Positions 31,817 through 41,232 of a DNA stretch of 64,000 bases are shown here, piece after piece. The position numbers and the translations under genes were made by a program. The DNA is from Enterococcus cecorum DSM 20682 = ATCC 43198 (GTDB lineage Bacteria > Bacillota > Bacilli > Lactobacillales > Enterococcaceae). The stretch spans positions 452,001 to 516,000 of the forward strand of contig NZ_ASWI01000004.1 in NCBI RefSeq assembly GCF_000407565.1. Reading direction: 5' to 3'. Position 1 is the first letter of the stretch. Every line of letters starts with the position of its first letter. The notes beneath the pieces are model-generated. The model made no database searches. It was given only the letters and a program-made list of their open reading frames with translations, and was not told the DNA's origin.

Positions 31817-32830
31817 ATGATTGAATTAAAAAATGTGAGCAAAACGTTTCAAGTACAGTCAAGAGAAGTAACAGCAGTCAAAGATGTTTCCTTAAAAGTT
31901 GAAAAAGGCGAAATTTTTGGTATTGTTGGGGCTTCTGGTGCTGGGAAATCTACTTTAGTGCGTTGTATGAATTTATTAGAAGTCCCTACCTCGGGGGAAG
32001 TGCTTTTTGACGGCGTGGATTTAGTAAAACTTAGTCAAAAAGAATTATTACAAAAACGCCAATCTATTTCGATGATTTTCCAAGGCTTTAACTTATTTAG
32101 TCAACGTAGTGTGTTAAAAAATATCTGTTATCCTTTAGAAATTGCAGGTGTAAAAAAAGAAGCAGCTACCAAAAAGGCTCAAGAGTTATTGGAATTGGTT
32201 GGTTTAGGTGATAAAGCTAATGCCTATCCTTCACAATTATCAGGTGGGCAAAAACAACGAGTGGCCATTGCCCGTGCTTTAGCAACTGATCCAAAAGTAT
32301 TGCTATGTGATGAAGCAACCAGTGCACTAGATCCTGGAACAACTTTGCAAATTTTAAACCTTTTGCAAGAAGTTCGTGAAAAACTTGGTGTGACTGTTAT
32401 CATTATTACCCATGAAATGGAAGTCGTACAAAGAATCTGTGATAAAGTTGCCGTAATGAACCAAGGTCAAGTGGTTGAAACAGGGACAACGGAACAAATC
32501 TTCTTAAATCCGCAATCGCCAATCACTAGAAAAATGTTACTTACAGAGCAAAATACGGAATTTATTCCAAGTAATGGACCAATCATTCGCATCAGTTTTG
32601 ATGGGCAAGCAGCATCTTTACCATTACTTTCTAAATTAATTTTAGAATCGCAAGCCCCAATTAATATATTAAAAGCTGATACGGAAGAAATTAAAGGAAA
32701 AGCTTTCGGTCAAATGATTGTACAATTACCCGAAAAAGAGGTTTTAGTTGAAAAAATTAAAGAAATCTTGGTTCGAGAAGGCTTAGATTTTGAGGAAGGA
32801 AGTGCTTATCTTGGACGCAACAATGATTAA
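31817..32830 (+). CDS. metN: Methionine ABC transporter ATPase
   Basis: ATPase of the MetNIQ importer for L- and D-methionine. Walker A GASGAGKST near residue 38, Q loop IFQGFNLFSQ, signature LSGGQKQR near residue 141, Walker B LLCDEATSALD (the CDEATSALD wording is typical of MetN), switch IITHEMEV. The C-terminal 90 residues form the ACT-like domain (NIL) that binds methionine and feeds back on transport. 337 residues is normal. AAAGGAAAAG ahead of 31817 sets the start; the frame otherwise runs back into the T-box. metI overlaps. Confidence 0.95.
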   Translation: MIELKNVSKTFQVQSREVTAVKDVSLKVEKGEIFGIVGASGAGKSTLVRCMNLLEVPTSGEVLFDGVDLVKLSQKELLQKRQSISMIFQGFNLFSQRSVLKNICYPLEIAGVKKEAATKKAQELLELVGLGDKANAYPSQLSGGQKQRVAIARALATDPKVLLCDEATSALDPGTTLQILNLLQEVREKLGVTVIIITHEMEVVQRICDKVAVMNQGQVVETGTTEQIFLNPQSPITRKMLLTEQNTEFIPSNGPIIRISFDGQAASLPLLSKLILESQAPINILKADTEEIKGKAFGQMIVQLPEKEVLVEKIKEILVREGLDFEEGSAYLGRNND

Positions 32831-33464
32831 TACGTTAACTACTGGAATTATCGAAACGATTTATATGGTTTTTGTTTCAATGATTGTCACATATGTATTT
32901 GGTCTACCATTAGGCGTTATACTATTTGTAACTGATAAAGGGTCGCTCTATCCTAATCGTATCGTCAATTTAATATTAGGATTTTTAGTTAATGTCTTTC
33001 GTTCGATTCCATTTTTGATTTTATTGGTTTTATTATTACCATTTACTCGTTTTGTTGTAGGGACAACACTAGGTTCTACCGCGACAATTGTGCCATTAGT
33101 GGTCTCAGCGATTCCATTTGTTGCTCGTATGGTAGAATCTTCCTTAAAAGAAGTGGATGCTGGTGTGATTGAAGCGGCTTTGTCTATGGGATCTAACTGG
33201 TGGCAATTAATCACTAAAGTCTTACTTCCTGAAGCAAAACCATCTTTAGCAGTAGGAGCCGTGATTACTTCTGTTACAGTTTTAGGTTATTCAGCGATGG
33301 CCGGCTTTGTTGGTGGCGGCGGTCTAGGGACAATTGCCATTAACTATGGTTACTATCGCTATGATAATAATGTAATGATTATTACCGTTGCAGTAATTGT
33401 CATTATTGTCCAACTGATTCAAGTGTTGGGAATGAAATTAGCAACAAAAATAGATAAAAGATAG
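32811..33464 (+). CDS. metI: Methionine ABC transporter permease
   Basis: Permease of the MetNIQ system (also called MetP), 217-221 residues with five hydrophobic segments. The coupling loop is EAALSMGSNWWQLITKVLLP near residue 125, and SAMAGFVGGGGLGTIAINYG is the conserved exit segment. The start is uncertain: AGGAAGGA (32793-32800) favours the TTG at 32811, while the ATG at 32823 has a long spacing of 22 bases. Either start overlaps the end of metN. Confidence 0.92.
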   Translation: MDATMINTLTTGIIETIYMVFVSMIVTYVFGLPLGVILFVTDKGSLYPNRIVNLILGFLVNVFRSIPFLILLVLLLPFTRFVVGTTLGSTATIVPLVVSAIPFVARMVESSLKEVDAGVIEAALSMGSNWWQLITKVLLPEAKPSLAVGAVITSVTVLGYSAMAGFVGGGGLGTIAINYGYYRYDNNVMIITVAVIVIIVQLIQVLGMKLATKIDKR

Positions 33465-33476
33465 GAGAAATGAAAA

Positions 33477-34325
33477 ATGAAGAAAGGTTTTAAAAAGATT
33501 ACACAAATTTTAACAGTTGGTTTAGCAGTGGTTGCTTTAGCTGCTTGCGGTGCTGGCAAAGGAAATGAAAAAGAGGCTAGCAAATCTGCAGATAACAAAA
33601 CTTTAATCGTCGGAGCAAGTCCAACCCCACATGCTGAAATTTTAGAGTATGCCAAGGATGCGATGAAAAAGCAAGGCTATGATTTACAAGTAAAAGTCTT
33701 TAATGATTATATTATGCCAAATACCTCTTTAGAAGATAAACAAATCGATGCGAACTATTTCCAAACAGTACCATACATGGATAACTTCAATAAAGAAAAG
33801 AAAACGCATATTGTAAGTGTTGGTAAGGTGCATTTCGAACCACTTGGCATTTATCCAGGGAAAACGAAAGCTATTAAAGATTTACAAAAAGGTGCAACTG
33901 TTGCGATTCCAAATGATCCATCGAATGAAGCACGTGCCTTATTATTATTAGAAGCAGCTGATTTAATTAAATTAAAAGATGGCGCAGGGATTAATGCAAC
34001 GATTCAAGACATTGCTGAAAACCCATTGAATTTAAATATTAAAGAAGTTGAAGCTGCCCAAACTGCCCGTTCATTACAAGATACGGATATTGCTGTAGTT
34101 AATGGTAACTATGCGGTTGCTGCTAAATTAGATGTGAAAAAAGATGCTTTATTTGTAGAATCTGCTCAATCTGAATCTGCGCAAACTTATGCAAATGTCA
34201 TTTCTGTACGTAAAGGTGATGAAAAGAATAAATCAGTGAAAGCCTTAGTAAAAGTTTTACAAAGCGATGATGTGAAGAAATTTATTGATGATAAGTACAA
34301 TGGAGCAGTTGTACCAGTGAACTAA
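33477..34325 (+). CDS. metQ: Methionine-binding lipoprotein (NlpA family)
   Basis: Surface substrate-binding lipoprotein, 282 residues. The signal peptide is basic then hydrophobic and ends in a lipobox, ALAAC at about residue 23, so it is lipidated and anchored outside. Family marks are VGASPTPHAEILEYA near residue 44, DYIMPNTSLEDKQIDANYFQ, and the GATVAIPNDPSNEARALLLLE segment. It is the third gene of the T-box-controlled operon, 12 bases after metI, and is followed by a terminator. Confidence 0.95.
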   Translation: MKKGFKKITQILTVGLAVVALAACGAGKGNEKEASKSADNKTLIVGASPTPHAEILEYAKDAMKKQGYDLQVKVFNDYIMPNTSLEDKQIDANYFQTVPYMDNFNKEKKTHIVSVGKVHFEPLGIYPGKTKAIKDLQKGATVAIPNDPSNEARALLLLEAADLIKLKDGAGINATIQDIAENPLNLNIKEVEAAQTARSLQDTDIAVVNGNYAVAAKLDVKKDALFVESAQSESAQTYANVISVRKGDEKNKSVKALVKVLQSDDVKKFIDDKYNGAVVPVN

Positions 34326-34335
34326 TTGTCTAAAG

Positions 34336-34371
34336 AAATCAGAGTGTTGGTTGTGACACTCTGATTTTTTT
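34336..34371 (+). terminator. Terminator after metQ
   Basis: ATCAGAGTGT pairs with ACACTCTGAT, followed by seven T. Confidence 0.9.
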
Positions 34372-34392
34372 ATGCTTCCTCATGCCAGCTAT

Positions 34393-34420
34393 TTTACATT
34401 TATTGAAATTTGGTTATAAT
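34393..34420 (+). promoter_or_regulatory. Candidate promoter of zapA-cvpA
   Basis: TTTACA (34393-34398), 16 bp, TATAAT (34415-34420), 85 bases ahead of zapA. Confidence 0.55.
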
Positions 34421-34504
34421 AGGTAAAGGTATTTTGTCTATTAATAAAGTAGGCAAAATGAGAATTGTCTCTATTGATGAGAGTCGGTTAAAGGAGAAAT
34501 GAAG

Positions 34505-34954
34505 ATGCCATCACCTAAAACAAGATATAAAGCAAATATCGATGGTCAAACTTATACAATCATTGGACACGAAAGTAAAGAACACATGGATTTAGTTGTT
34601 CGCCTAGTCAATGAACAATTAAATGAAATAAAAAGTTTATCTACGCAAATTGATAATGAACAAGCTGCTATCTTAGTATGTGTTAACGCAATTTCAGATC
34701 AATTAAAAAAACAAGCAAAGATTTTAGAACTTGAGAAAGAAAATCAAGAATTACGTCAAAAAACAATTAAATTAGTTGAGTTAGAAAATCGTATCAAGCG
34801 GATTGAAGCGATGGAAAAAGAAGCAAAAGAAGTGCTCGAAAAGAATGGTCAAACAGATATTGAAATTCACAATCATGTCCAAGCACAACAAATTTTAAAC
34901 GAAGAACGCAAACGAAGCATCCAAGAAAAAAGTAGTCAATCTCAGGAAGGATAA
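34505..34954 (+). CDS. zapA: Cell division protein ZapA
   Basis: Promotes FtsZ filament bundling at the division ring. The N-terminal globular part contains RYKANIDGQTYTIIGHESKEHM and VVRLVNEQLNEI; a long helix with heptad spacing follows (about residues 70-125) and would form the dimer/tetramer coiled coil. At 149 residues it has a longer, charged tail (QEKSSQSQEG) than the ~85-residue B. subtilis protein. AAAGGAGA (34490-34497) abuts an ATG at 34499; the ATG at 34505 has the right spacing. cvpA follows after 3 bases, as in many Firmicutes, then mutS2. Confidence 0.88.
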   Translation: MPSPKTRYKANIDGQTYTIIGHESKEHMDLVVRLVNEQLNEIKSLSTQIDNEQAAILVCVNAISDQLKKQAKILELEKENQELRQKTIKLVELENRIKRIEAMEKEAKEVLEKNGQTDIEIHNHVQAQQILNEERKRSIQEKSSQSQEG

Positions 34955-34957
34955 AGA

Positions 34958-35494
34958 ATGTTAAATATTTTGTTTTTCTTTTTACTCATTTTTTCGTTTT
35001 ATTCTGGCGGAAGAAGGGGTTTAGCCTATCAATTAATTTATTCGATTGGTTTTATGCTCTCTTTTTTAGTGGCTAAATCGATGTATCAAGGATTAGCAAA
35101 AAAATTAGAATTATATATTCCTTACATGTCGGTTACTGAGGATAGTAAATTGGCCTTTTATTCTCAAAGTGCAGCGCTAGATTTAGATAAGGCGTACTAT
35201 GCAGCTGTTTCTTTCTTTTTGATATTAGCAATTGGCTGGTTAGTGACTAAATTTATCGGTATCTTTTTTATGAAATTACGTTTTGTGAGTATTTTGGATG
35301 AATTAGATTGGTTACCAGCTGGGCTATTAAACATGGGTGTATATTATACGTTTATTTGCTTATTCTTTTATATTTTGAGCATGATTCCCCTAGCAACAAT
35401 CCAGAATCTATTTTTTAAACCTGATTTTGCAAGTTTTGTCGTGAAGCATTCACCGATACTTTCAAATATGTTTGAGCAGATGTTTTTGAAATAA
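34958..35494 (+). CDS. CvpA family membrane protein
   Basis: A 178-residue membrane protein with about four hydrophobic segments, related to colicin V production protein CvpA. The opening segment FFLLIFSFYSGGRRGLAYQL with its G-rich turn is the family's most conserved part. It lies between zapA and mutS2, the conserved Firmicute order zapA-cvpA-mutS2-trxA-uvrC. The biochemical role is unknown; envelope stress or biofilm links are reported for relatives. Confidence 0.87.
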   Translation: MLNILFFFLLIFSFYSGGRRGLAYQLIYSIGFMLSFLVAKSMYQGLAKKLELYIPYMSVTEDSKLAFYSQSAALDLDKAYYAAVSFFLILAIGWLVTKFIGIFFMKLRFVSILDELDWLPAGLLNMGVYYTFICLFFYILSMIPLATIQNLFFKPDFASFVVKHSPILSNMFEQMFLK

Positions 35495-35502
35495 GTTTGA
35501 TG

Positions 35503-35537
35503 AGGAAGGCCATTCTTTAGTCCTTCCTTGTTTTCTT
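35503..35537 (+). terminator. Possible terminator between cvpA and mutS2
   Basis: AGGAAGG (35503-35509) pairs with CCTTCCT (35522-35528), followed by a broken T tract. It is weaker than the others and may only reduce read-through. Confidence 0.5.
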
Positions 35538-35565
35538 TATCATAAATTGTGAGAGGAAGGTTAGA

Positions 35566-37929
35566 TTGAATAAGAGAATTTTAGAAGTATTAGAATATCA
35601 GCAAGTCAAAATGCAAATTGCCCAATATCTAACCACAGATCAAGGGCAGGAAATATTAGATAAATTACAACCGATTGCCAAAAAAGAAAAACTGGATAAT
35701 TGGTTAGCCGAAACTTTTGAAGCGATGGAAATTTTAAGACTTAAAGGGGGCATCCCAATTCCACGCTTAGAAAGCATTGCCCCACATATGAAACGCATTG
35801 AAATTGGTGCCAACTTAAATGGACAAGAACTCGCGCAGGTCACAAAAGTATTAACAACCACTCAAGAATTAGTGACCTTTTTTGAAGAATTAAAAGAAGC
35901 AGATTTGCCTTTAGATCGTATGTATCATTGGGCGGAACAACTCACTTACTTACCAGCTTTGACGAAGGAGTTGAAGCTAGCGATTGACGAAGACGGGCGT
36001 GTGAATGATGAAGCTTCTGAAGTATTGCGTAATTTACGTCGTCAAATTAGACAAAGTGAGCAAACGATTCGCGAAACACTAGATGGCTTAATTCGTGGGA
36101 AAAATGCTCGCTATTTAAGTGATACGTTGGTAACGATGCGTAATGACCGCTATGTAATTCCGGTTAAACAAGAATATCGGGGGATTTTCGGTGGGGTCGT
36201 TCATGATCAAAGTGCTTCAGGACAAACTTTATTTATCGAACCAAAACAAGTGCTGGAGTTAAATAATCGCTTACGTCAACAACAAATTGCTAAACGAGCG
36301 GAAATAGAACGCATTTTAGCGGAATTGTCAGCAAAATTGGTGCCAAATCGTAAAGAAATTGCGCATAATGCGACTGTGCTGGCTTTTTATGATTTTATGA
36401 ATGCCAAAGCACGCCATGCCAAAGAATTAAAGGCTTGTGTGCCAGTTATTCACCCTCATAATGAAATTAGTTTAAAAAAAGCCCGACATCCATTAATTGA
36501 TGCTAAAAAAGTCGTGGCTAATGATATCTTTATCGGCAAGGATTTCCAAACGATTGTCATTACCGGCCCAAATACTGGGGGTAAGACGATTACCTTAAAA
36601 ACACTGGGCTTATTACAATTAATGGCGCAATCTGGTTTAGCAATTCCCGTAGATGAGGAGAGTCAAGTCGGTTTATTTGATGAAGTTTTTGCTGATATCG
36701 GGGATGAACAAAGTATTGAACAAAATTTATCTACTTTTTCTTCACACATGACGAATATTGTCAGTATTTTAAACAAAGCGAATGATAAGAGTTTGATTTT
36801 ACTTGACGAACTTGGTGCCGGCACTGACCCACAAGAAGGGGCTGCACTAGCCATTTCAATTTTAGATGAGTTGCAAAAAAGAAATAGTTTTGTTGTTGCA
36901 ACCACCCATTATCCTGAGTTAAAAGCTTATGGGTATAATCGCAAGCGTACAATTAATGCTTCGATGGAATTTGATGTTGATACCTTAAGTCCTACGTATC
37001 GTCTGTTAATTGGGGTACCTGGACGAAGTAATGCCTTTGAGATTTCACGTCGTCTTGGTTTAGCAAGTCCGATTATTGAGCAAGCCAAACAGATTTTAGA
37101 TGGTGAAACTCAAGATTTAAACGAAATGATTGCAGACTTAGAAAATCGTCGAAAAATGACTGAAACAGAATATCTTGAATTGCGTCATCATGTCACTGAA
37201 GCCGAACAATTGCATCATGATTTAAAGGTTGCCTATGAAGCCTTTTTTGAAGAACGCGAAGTTGAACTTGCTAAGGCCCGTAAACAAGCCAATAAACTGG
37301 TTGAAAAGGCGCAAGAAGAAGCTGATACAATTATTGCGGACATTCGTAAAATGCAATTACTTCAAGGACAAGGCAATGTGAAAGAACACCAATTAATCGA
37401 AGCTAAAACGAAATTAGCCGATTTACACCAAGAAGATCATTTGAAGAAAAATAAAGTTTTACAAAAAGCGAAAAAACAAAAAGCACTTAAACCTGGTGAC
37501 GAAGTAATAGTGGCACAATATGGTCAACGAGGAACATTGCTTCAAAAAGTGGATAATCAGCATTGGCAAGTTCAAATGGGCATTTTGAAAATGACAATAG
37601 CTGAAGATGAATTGCAAGCAACGGACCCTGTAAAAGAAGAACCAAAACGCGTGATTCATACCGTACGTTCCAGTCAAACGAGTCATGTCGATCCACAGCT
37701 AGATTTAAGAGGAAAACGTTATGAGGAAGCCTTAAATGAGGTTGATCAATATATTGATGCGGCGATTTTGGCCGGTTATCCGCAAGTACGTATTGTTCAT
37801 GGTAAAGGAACAGGTGCATTAAGACAAGGAATTACCAAATATCTACAAAATCATCGCAGTGTCGCTTCCTTTGAATTTGCTCCAGCCAATCAAGGAGGAA
37901 ATGGCGCAACGATTGTAAAGTTTAAATAG
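35566..37929 (+). CDS. mutS2: Endonuclease MutS2
   Basis: A 787-residue homologue of MutS lacking the mismatch-recognition domain. It suppresses homologous recombination and, in Bacillus, splits collided ribosomes. The core/clamp lies at 1-320; the ATPase has Walker A GPNTGGKTITLKTLG near residue 332, followed by the ST motif (SIEQNLSTFSSHM), Walker B LILLDELGAGTDP and the ATTHYPELK switch. A long coiled coil (about 515-630) precedes the C-terminal Smr nuclease domain, with LDLRG near residue 709 and HGKGTGALR near residue 747. The TTG start follows GAGGAAGG. Full length, nothing missing. Confidence 0.96.
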   Translation: MNKRILEVLEYQQVKMQIAQYLTTDQGQEILDKLQPIAKKEKLDNWLAETFEAMEILRLKGGIPIPRLESIAPHMKRIEIGANLNGQELAQVTKVLTTTQELVTFFEELKEADLPLDRMYHWAEQLTYLPALTKELKLAIDEDGRVNDEASEVLRNLRRQIRQSEQTIRETLDGLIRGKNARYLSDTLVTMRNDRYVIPVKQEYRGIFGGVVHDQSASGQTLFIEPKQVLELNNRLRQQQIAKRAEIERILAELSAKLVPNRKEIAHNATVLAFYDFMNAKARHAKELKACVPVIHPHNEISLKKARHPLIDAKKVVANDIFIGKDFQTIVITGPNTGGKTITLKTLGLLQLMAQSGLAIPVDEESQVGLFDEVFADIGDEQSIEQNLSTFSSHMTNIVSILNKANDKSLILLDELGAGTDPQEGAALAISILDELQKRNSFVVATTHYPELKAYGYNRKRTINASMEFDVDTLSPTYRLLIGVPGRSNAFEISRRLGLASPIIEQAKQILDGETQDLNEMIADLENRRKMTETEYLELRHHVTEAEQLHHDLKVAYEAFFEEREVELAKARKQANKLVEKAQEEADTIIADIRKMQLLQGQGNVKEHQLIEAKTKLADLHQEDHLKKNKVLQKAKKQKALKPGDEVIVAQYGQRGTLLQKVDNQHWQVQMGILKMTIAEDELQATDPVKEEPKRVIHTVRSSQTSHVDPQLDLRGKRYEEALNEVDQYIDAAILAGYPQVRIVHGKGTGALRQGITKYLQNHRSVASFEFAPANQGGNGATIVKFK

Positions 37930-37945
37930 GCTATAAGCATGCTTT

Positions 37946-37974
37946 TTGGTAAAATTGTTAAGACGTGTTATAAT
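37946..37974 (+). promoter_or_regulatory. Promoter of trxA
   Basis: TTGGTA (37946-37951), 17 bp, TATAAT (37969-37974) with a TGT extended -10. Confidence 0.75.
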
Positions 37975-38002
37975 TCAATTAAGAACAGAGGAGGTGTAAA
38001 AA

Positions 38003-38317
38003 ATGGCAAAAGAAATTACTGATGCTACTTTTTCACAAGAAATCAGCGAAGGTTTAGTCTTAGTTGACTTTTGGGCTCCATGGTGTGGACCATGTCGTAT
38101 GCAAGCACCAATTTTGGATCAATTGTCACAAAAATACGATGAAACTGAGCTAAAAATTACCAAATTAAATGTCGATGATAACCCTCAAACAGCTGCTAGC
38201 TTTGGTGTAATGAGTATTCCAACGCTATTATTCTTCAAAGATGGTGAACTAGTTGAAAAGCGTGTAGGTGTGCAGCCTAAACCAGCTTTAGAGGAAATCG
38301 TTGAAAAATTATCTTAA
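38003..38317 (+). CDS. trxA: Thioredoxin
   Basis: A 104-residue thioredoxin, the general protein disulfide reductant in the cytoplasm. The redox motif [10 protein letters not shown] (residues about 27-36) is present, as are the conserved Asp (LVDFWAPWC) and the cis-proline loop [20 protein letters not shown] lies 8 bases ahead of the ATG. It has its own promoter and terminator, so it can be expressed independently of mutS2 and uvrC. Confidence 0.96.
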   Translation: MAKEITDATFSQEISEGLVLVDFWAPWCGPCRMQAPILDQLSQKYDETELKITKLNVDDNPQTAASFGVMSIPTLLFFKDGELVEKRVGVQPKPALEEIVEKLS

Positions 38318-38325
38318 TAGATGGG

Positions 38326-38354
38326 GGTCGACTACTTGATAGCCGGCCTTTTTT
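38326..38354 (+). terminator. Terminator between trxA and uvrC
   Basis: GGTCGACTA and TAGCCGGCC form a stem with one mismatch and a G-U pair, followed by six T. It ends 10 bases before the uvrC start, so uvrC must depend on read-through or an unseen promoter. Confidence 0.65.
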
Positions 38355-38363
38355 GGTGAAGAC

Positions 38364-40148
38364 ATGAAAGAACATATCAAGCAAAAATTAGCATTATTAC
38401 CTGACCAGCCTGGTTGCTATCTCATGAAAGATGCACAAGGTCAAATAATCTATGTAGGAAAGGCTAAAATATTAAAGAATCGCGTTCGGAGCTACTTTAC
38501 TGGTAGTCATAATACTAAAACCGAATTATTAGTTTCAGAAATTGCCGATTTTGAATATATTGTGACTGAATCGAATGTTGAGGCTTTACTACTAGAAATT
38601 AATCTTATCAAGAAGAACCAACCAAAATACAATATCTTATTAAAGGATGATAAAACCTATCCTTTTATTAAAATAACTAATGAAAAATATCCACGACTAT
38701 TAATTACGCGTAAAGTATTAAAAGACAAGGCTTATTATTTTGGTCCTTATCCAAATGTTGGGGCTGCCAATGAGACGAAAAAGTTATTGGATCGACTTTT
38801 TCCGTTGCGTAAGTGTCAGGTTTTACCTAAAGAGGTCTGCCTATACTATCATATGCATCAATGTTTAGCACCTTGTGTATTTCAAATCGATCCTGAAGTG
38901 TATGAAAAAATGGTGCAAGCAATTCGACGCTTTCTAGGGGGAGACTATCAAGAAATCCGCCAAGAAATCGTGGAAAAAATGACGCAAGCAGCCGAAGATT
39001 TGCAGTTTGAAAAAGCCGCTGAATATCGTGATCAAGTGAAGGCAATTGATACGATTATGACACGCCAAAAGATGACGCAAACCGACTTTGTGAATCGTGA
39101 TGTGTTTGGTTATTATGTCGAACGTGGTTGGCTTTGTGTACAAGTCTTTTTTGTGCGTCAAGGTAAATTAATTCAACGAGATGTTACAAGTTTTCCTATC
39201 TATGACGAGCCGGAAGAGAGCTTTTTAACCTTTATTGGACAGTTTTATCAAAAGGCTGAGCATATCGTCCCAAATGAAATACTTATCCCCGAAGAAATTG
39301 ATTATGAAAGTGTTGCATCTTTGGTTGATTGTAAAGTAACCCAACCAAAACGTGGGGATAAAAGAAAATTAGTCTTTTTAGCCAATAAAAATGCCCAAGT
39401 TGCTTTACAGGAGAAATTTGCTTTAATTGATAAAAAGCAAGAAAAAACAATTGGCGCCGTACAAGTATTAGGTGAGAAAATGGGAATTGTTGCACCAACA
39501 CGAATTGAAGCTTTCGATAACTCCAATATTTCTGGGACAAATCCAGTTTCGGCAATGGTTGTCTTTATTGATGGGAAGCCTGCTAAAAAAGAATACCGAA
39601 AATACAAAATAAAAACCGTTACTGGTCCAGATGATTATGCGTCAATGCGTGAGGTTATTTATCGGAGGTATTCTAGGGTGTTAAAAGAAGGGCTGCCTTT
39701 ACCTGATTTGATTATTATTGATGGTGGTAAAGGGCAAGTGGATGCGGCCAAAGATGTACTAGAAAATCAGCTCGGTTTGGATTTACCGATAGCCGGATTA
39801 GCTAAAAATGATAAGCATAAAACTAGTGAAATGTTATTTGGACCTAAACTTGAAGTCGTACCGTTAGAGCATAATTCACAAGCGTTCTTTTTATTGCAGC
39901 GGATACAAGATGAAGTCCATCGATTTGCGATAACCTTCCATCGTCAATTGCGCAGTAAAAATAGTTTTGCTTCACAATTGGATGTGATTGAAGGCTTGGG
40001 ACCTAAACGTAAGCAACAGTTATTAAAGAACTTTAGATCTTTGAAAAATTTAAAAGAGGCGAGTTTAGCCGACATTCAAGCAGCAGGCATACCTCAGAAT
40101 GTAGCTGAAAATATTATTGCCTTTTTCAAAAAAAGTGAGTCGCAATAA
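38364..40148 (+). CDS. uvrC: Excinuclease ABC subunit C
   Basis: Makes the two incisions in nucleotide-excision repair. The N-terminal GIY-YIG nuclease begins [20 protein letters not shown] with GKAK following; a UvrB-binding UVR domain lies near residues 197-232 ([20 protein letters not shown]); the C-terminal RNase H-like nuclease contains [10 protein letters not shown] and [10 protein letters not shown]; the tail has two helix-hairpin-helix motifs ([27 protein letters not shown]). 594 residues is full length. The ribosome-binding site (GGTGAAG) is modest. Confidence 0.96.
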   Translation: MKEHIKQKLALLPDQPGCYLMKDAQGQIIYVGKAKILKNRVRSYFTGSHNTKTELLVSEIADFEYIVTESNVEALLLEINLIKKNQPKYNILLKDDKTYPFIKITNEKYPRLLITRKVLKDKAYYFGPYPNVGAANETKKLLDRLFPLRKCQVLPKEVCLYYHMHQCLAPCVFQIDPEVYEKMVQAIRRFLGGDYQEIRQEIVEKMTQAAEDLQFEKAAEYRDQVKAIDTIMTRQKMTQTDFVNRDVFGYYVERGWLCVQVFFVRQGKLIQRDVTSFPIYDEPEESFLTFIGQFYQKAEHIVPNEILIPEEIDYESVASLVDCKVTQPKRGDKRKLVFLANKNAQVALQEKFALIDKKQEKTIGAVQVLGEKMGIVAPTRIEAFDNSNISGTNPVSAMVVFIDGKPAKKEYRKYKIKTVTGPDDYASMREVIYRRYSRVLKEGLPLPDLIIIDGGKGQVDAAKDVLENQLGLDLPIAGLAKNDKHKTSEMLFGPKLEVVPLEHNSQAFFLLQRIQDEVHRFAITFHRQLRSKNSFASQLDVIEGLGPKRKQQLLKNFRSLKNLKEASLADIQAAGIPQNVAENIIAFFKKSESQ

Positions 40149-40162
40149 ACGGCTCACTTTTT
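40131..40162. terminator. Terminator overlapping the end of uvrC
   Basis: AAAAGTGAGTCG (40131-40142) pairs with CGGCTCACTTTTT (40150-40162). The first arm encodes the last residues of UvrC; the stem could also end gloA transcripts from the opposite strand. Confidence 0.75.
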
Positions 40163-40176
40163 GATTCTGTTATGAT

Positions 40177-40548
40177 TTATCCACGAATGACTTCGATTTT
40201 GTAGCCATCTGGATCAATGATGAAGTAGTATGAAGGCTCAGTTCCAGGTAAACCTTTTAATGGAGTGACTTCAAACCCTTTTTCTTCATGCGTTTTATGT
40301 AATCCTTCTAAATCATCAGAACTAATCGCGATATGACCATATCCATCACCTAAGTTATAAGCACCATGATCATAATTATAGGTTAATTCCAATTCATAGT
40401 CATCACCTGGTAAAGTTAAATAGACAAGGGTGAATTTATGTTCAGGAAAATCACGACGACGACTTTCCTCAAATCCAAATGCTTCTTGGTAAAATTTAAC
40501 TGAAGCTTCTAAATCTTTGACGCGCACGCAAGTATGTGCCATTTTCAT
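40177..40548 (-). CDS. gloA: Lactoylglutathione lyase / glyoxalase family protein
   Basis: A 123-residue vicinal-oxygen-chelate protein of the glyoxalase I type, which isomerises the methylglyoxal hemithioacetal. Metal ligands expected in such enzymes are visible: H in MAHTCVRVKDLEAS (residue 5), E in YELELTYNYD near residue 56, H in GYGHIAISSDD near residue 72, and E in GYKIEVI near residue 120. The FEESRRRDFPEHKFTLVYL segment is also family-typical. Starts at 40548 or 40542 are possible; AGGATG with 9-base spacing favours 40548. Confidence 0.88.
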   Translation of the reverse strand: MKMAHTCVRVKDLEASVKFYQEAFGFEESRRRDFPEHKFTLVYLTLPGDDYELELTYNYDHGAYNLGDGYGHIAISSDDLEGLHKTHEEKGFEVTPLKGLPGTEPSYYFIIDPDGYKIEVIRG

Positions 40549-40609
40549 AAAGAATCATCCTTTCAAATTTAATTAAGATTTTGTTGTTTTTCGTAAAATC
40601 TTCATGTAT

Positions 40610-40639
40610 ATAATAGCATATAAAAAACAGATATGACAA
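40610..40639 (-). promoter_or_regulatory. Promoter of the glyoxalase gene
   Basis: Minus strand TTGTCA (40634-40639), 18 bp, TATTAT (40610-40615). Confidence 0.55.
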
Positions 40640-40670
40640 CAATAATGATTTACAAATATTGTTATGTAAC

Positions 40671-40699
40671 TTGCACATATTCGCGATATCAAGTACAAT
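40671..40699 (+). promoter_or_regulatory. Promoter of the NUDIX gene
   Basis: TTGCAC (40671-40676), 17 bp, TACAAT (40694-40699), 45 bases ahead of the gene. It is divergent from the glyoxalase promoter. Confidence 0.65.
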
Positions 40700-40743
40700 C
40701 AAAGCAATTATAATGAGATTAGAAATTAAGGAGAATGAATAAA

Positions 40744-41190
40744 ATGAAAGAAGCGGTTTTTGGGGTAAAATTAGCAAATAAAAAGTATCAAGACCGATTT
40801 GGGGCATATGGGATTGTGGTCAATGAAAATCAAGAGATGGTCATCATTCAAGCGCCAAATGGGGCCTATTTCTTACCAGGTGGTGGGATTGAAAAAGGTG
40901 AAAATCATCAAGAAGCTATCAAAAGAGAAATGATTGAAGAGTTAGGCTTTGAAGTAAAAGTCGGAGAATATCTTGGGGAGGCAACGGAATATTTTTACTC
41001 CAGTCATCGCGATATTTATTTCAGACATCCGGCATACTTTTATGTGATTGATGCTTATCGTTCCATTGGTAAACCATTAGAAGATAATAATCAAATTGAA
41101 TGGGTAACAGCTGATGATGCGATGCTTTTATTAAAACGAGGGAGTCATCGTTGGGCAGTACAAAAATGGATGAAAGCGAATCAAAAATAA
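40744..41190 (+). CDS. NUDIX hydrolase
   Basis: A 148-residue pyrophosphohydrolase. The complete Nudix box starts at GGGIEKGENHQEAIKREM near residue 45 and continues IEELGFEV, with all required Glu and Gly residues. The PNGAYFLPGGG segment before it is common in the MutT/ADP-ribose group; the substrate is not predictable. AAGGAGA abuts an ATG at 40735; the ATG at 40744, 9 bases away, is preferred. Confidence 0.88.
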   Translation: MKEAVFGVKLANKKYQDRFGAYGIVVNENQEMVIIQAPNGAYFLPGGGIEKGENHQEAIKREMIEELGFEVKVGEYLGEATEYFYSSHRDIYFRHPAYFYVIDAYRSIGKPLEDNNQIEWVTADDAMLLLKRGSHRWAVQKWMKANQK

Positions 41191-41232
41191 AAAATATAGG
41201 AGTGGACCGGCAGTGGGTTCACTCCTATTTTC
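41190..41232. terminator. Bidirectional terminator between the NUDIX and HAD genes
   Basis: AGGAGTG (41198-41204) pairs with CACTCCT, extended by A/T pairs into flanking tracts; the genes converge here. Confidence 0.75.
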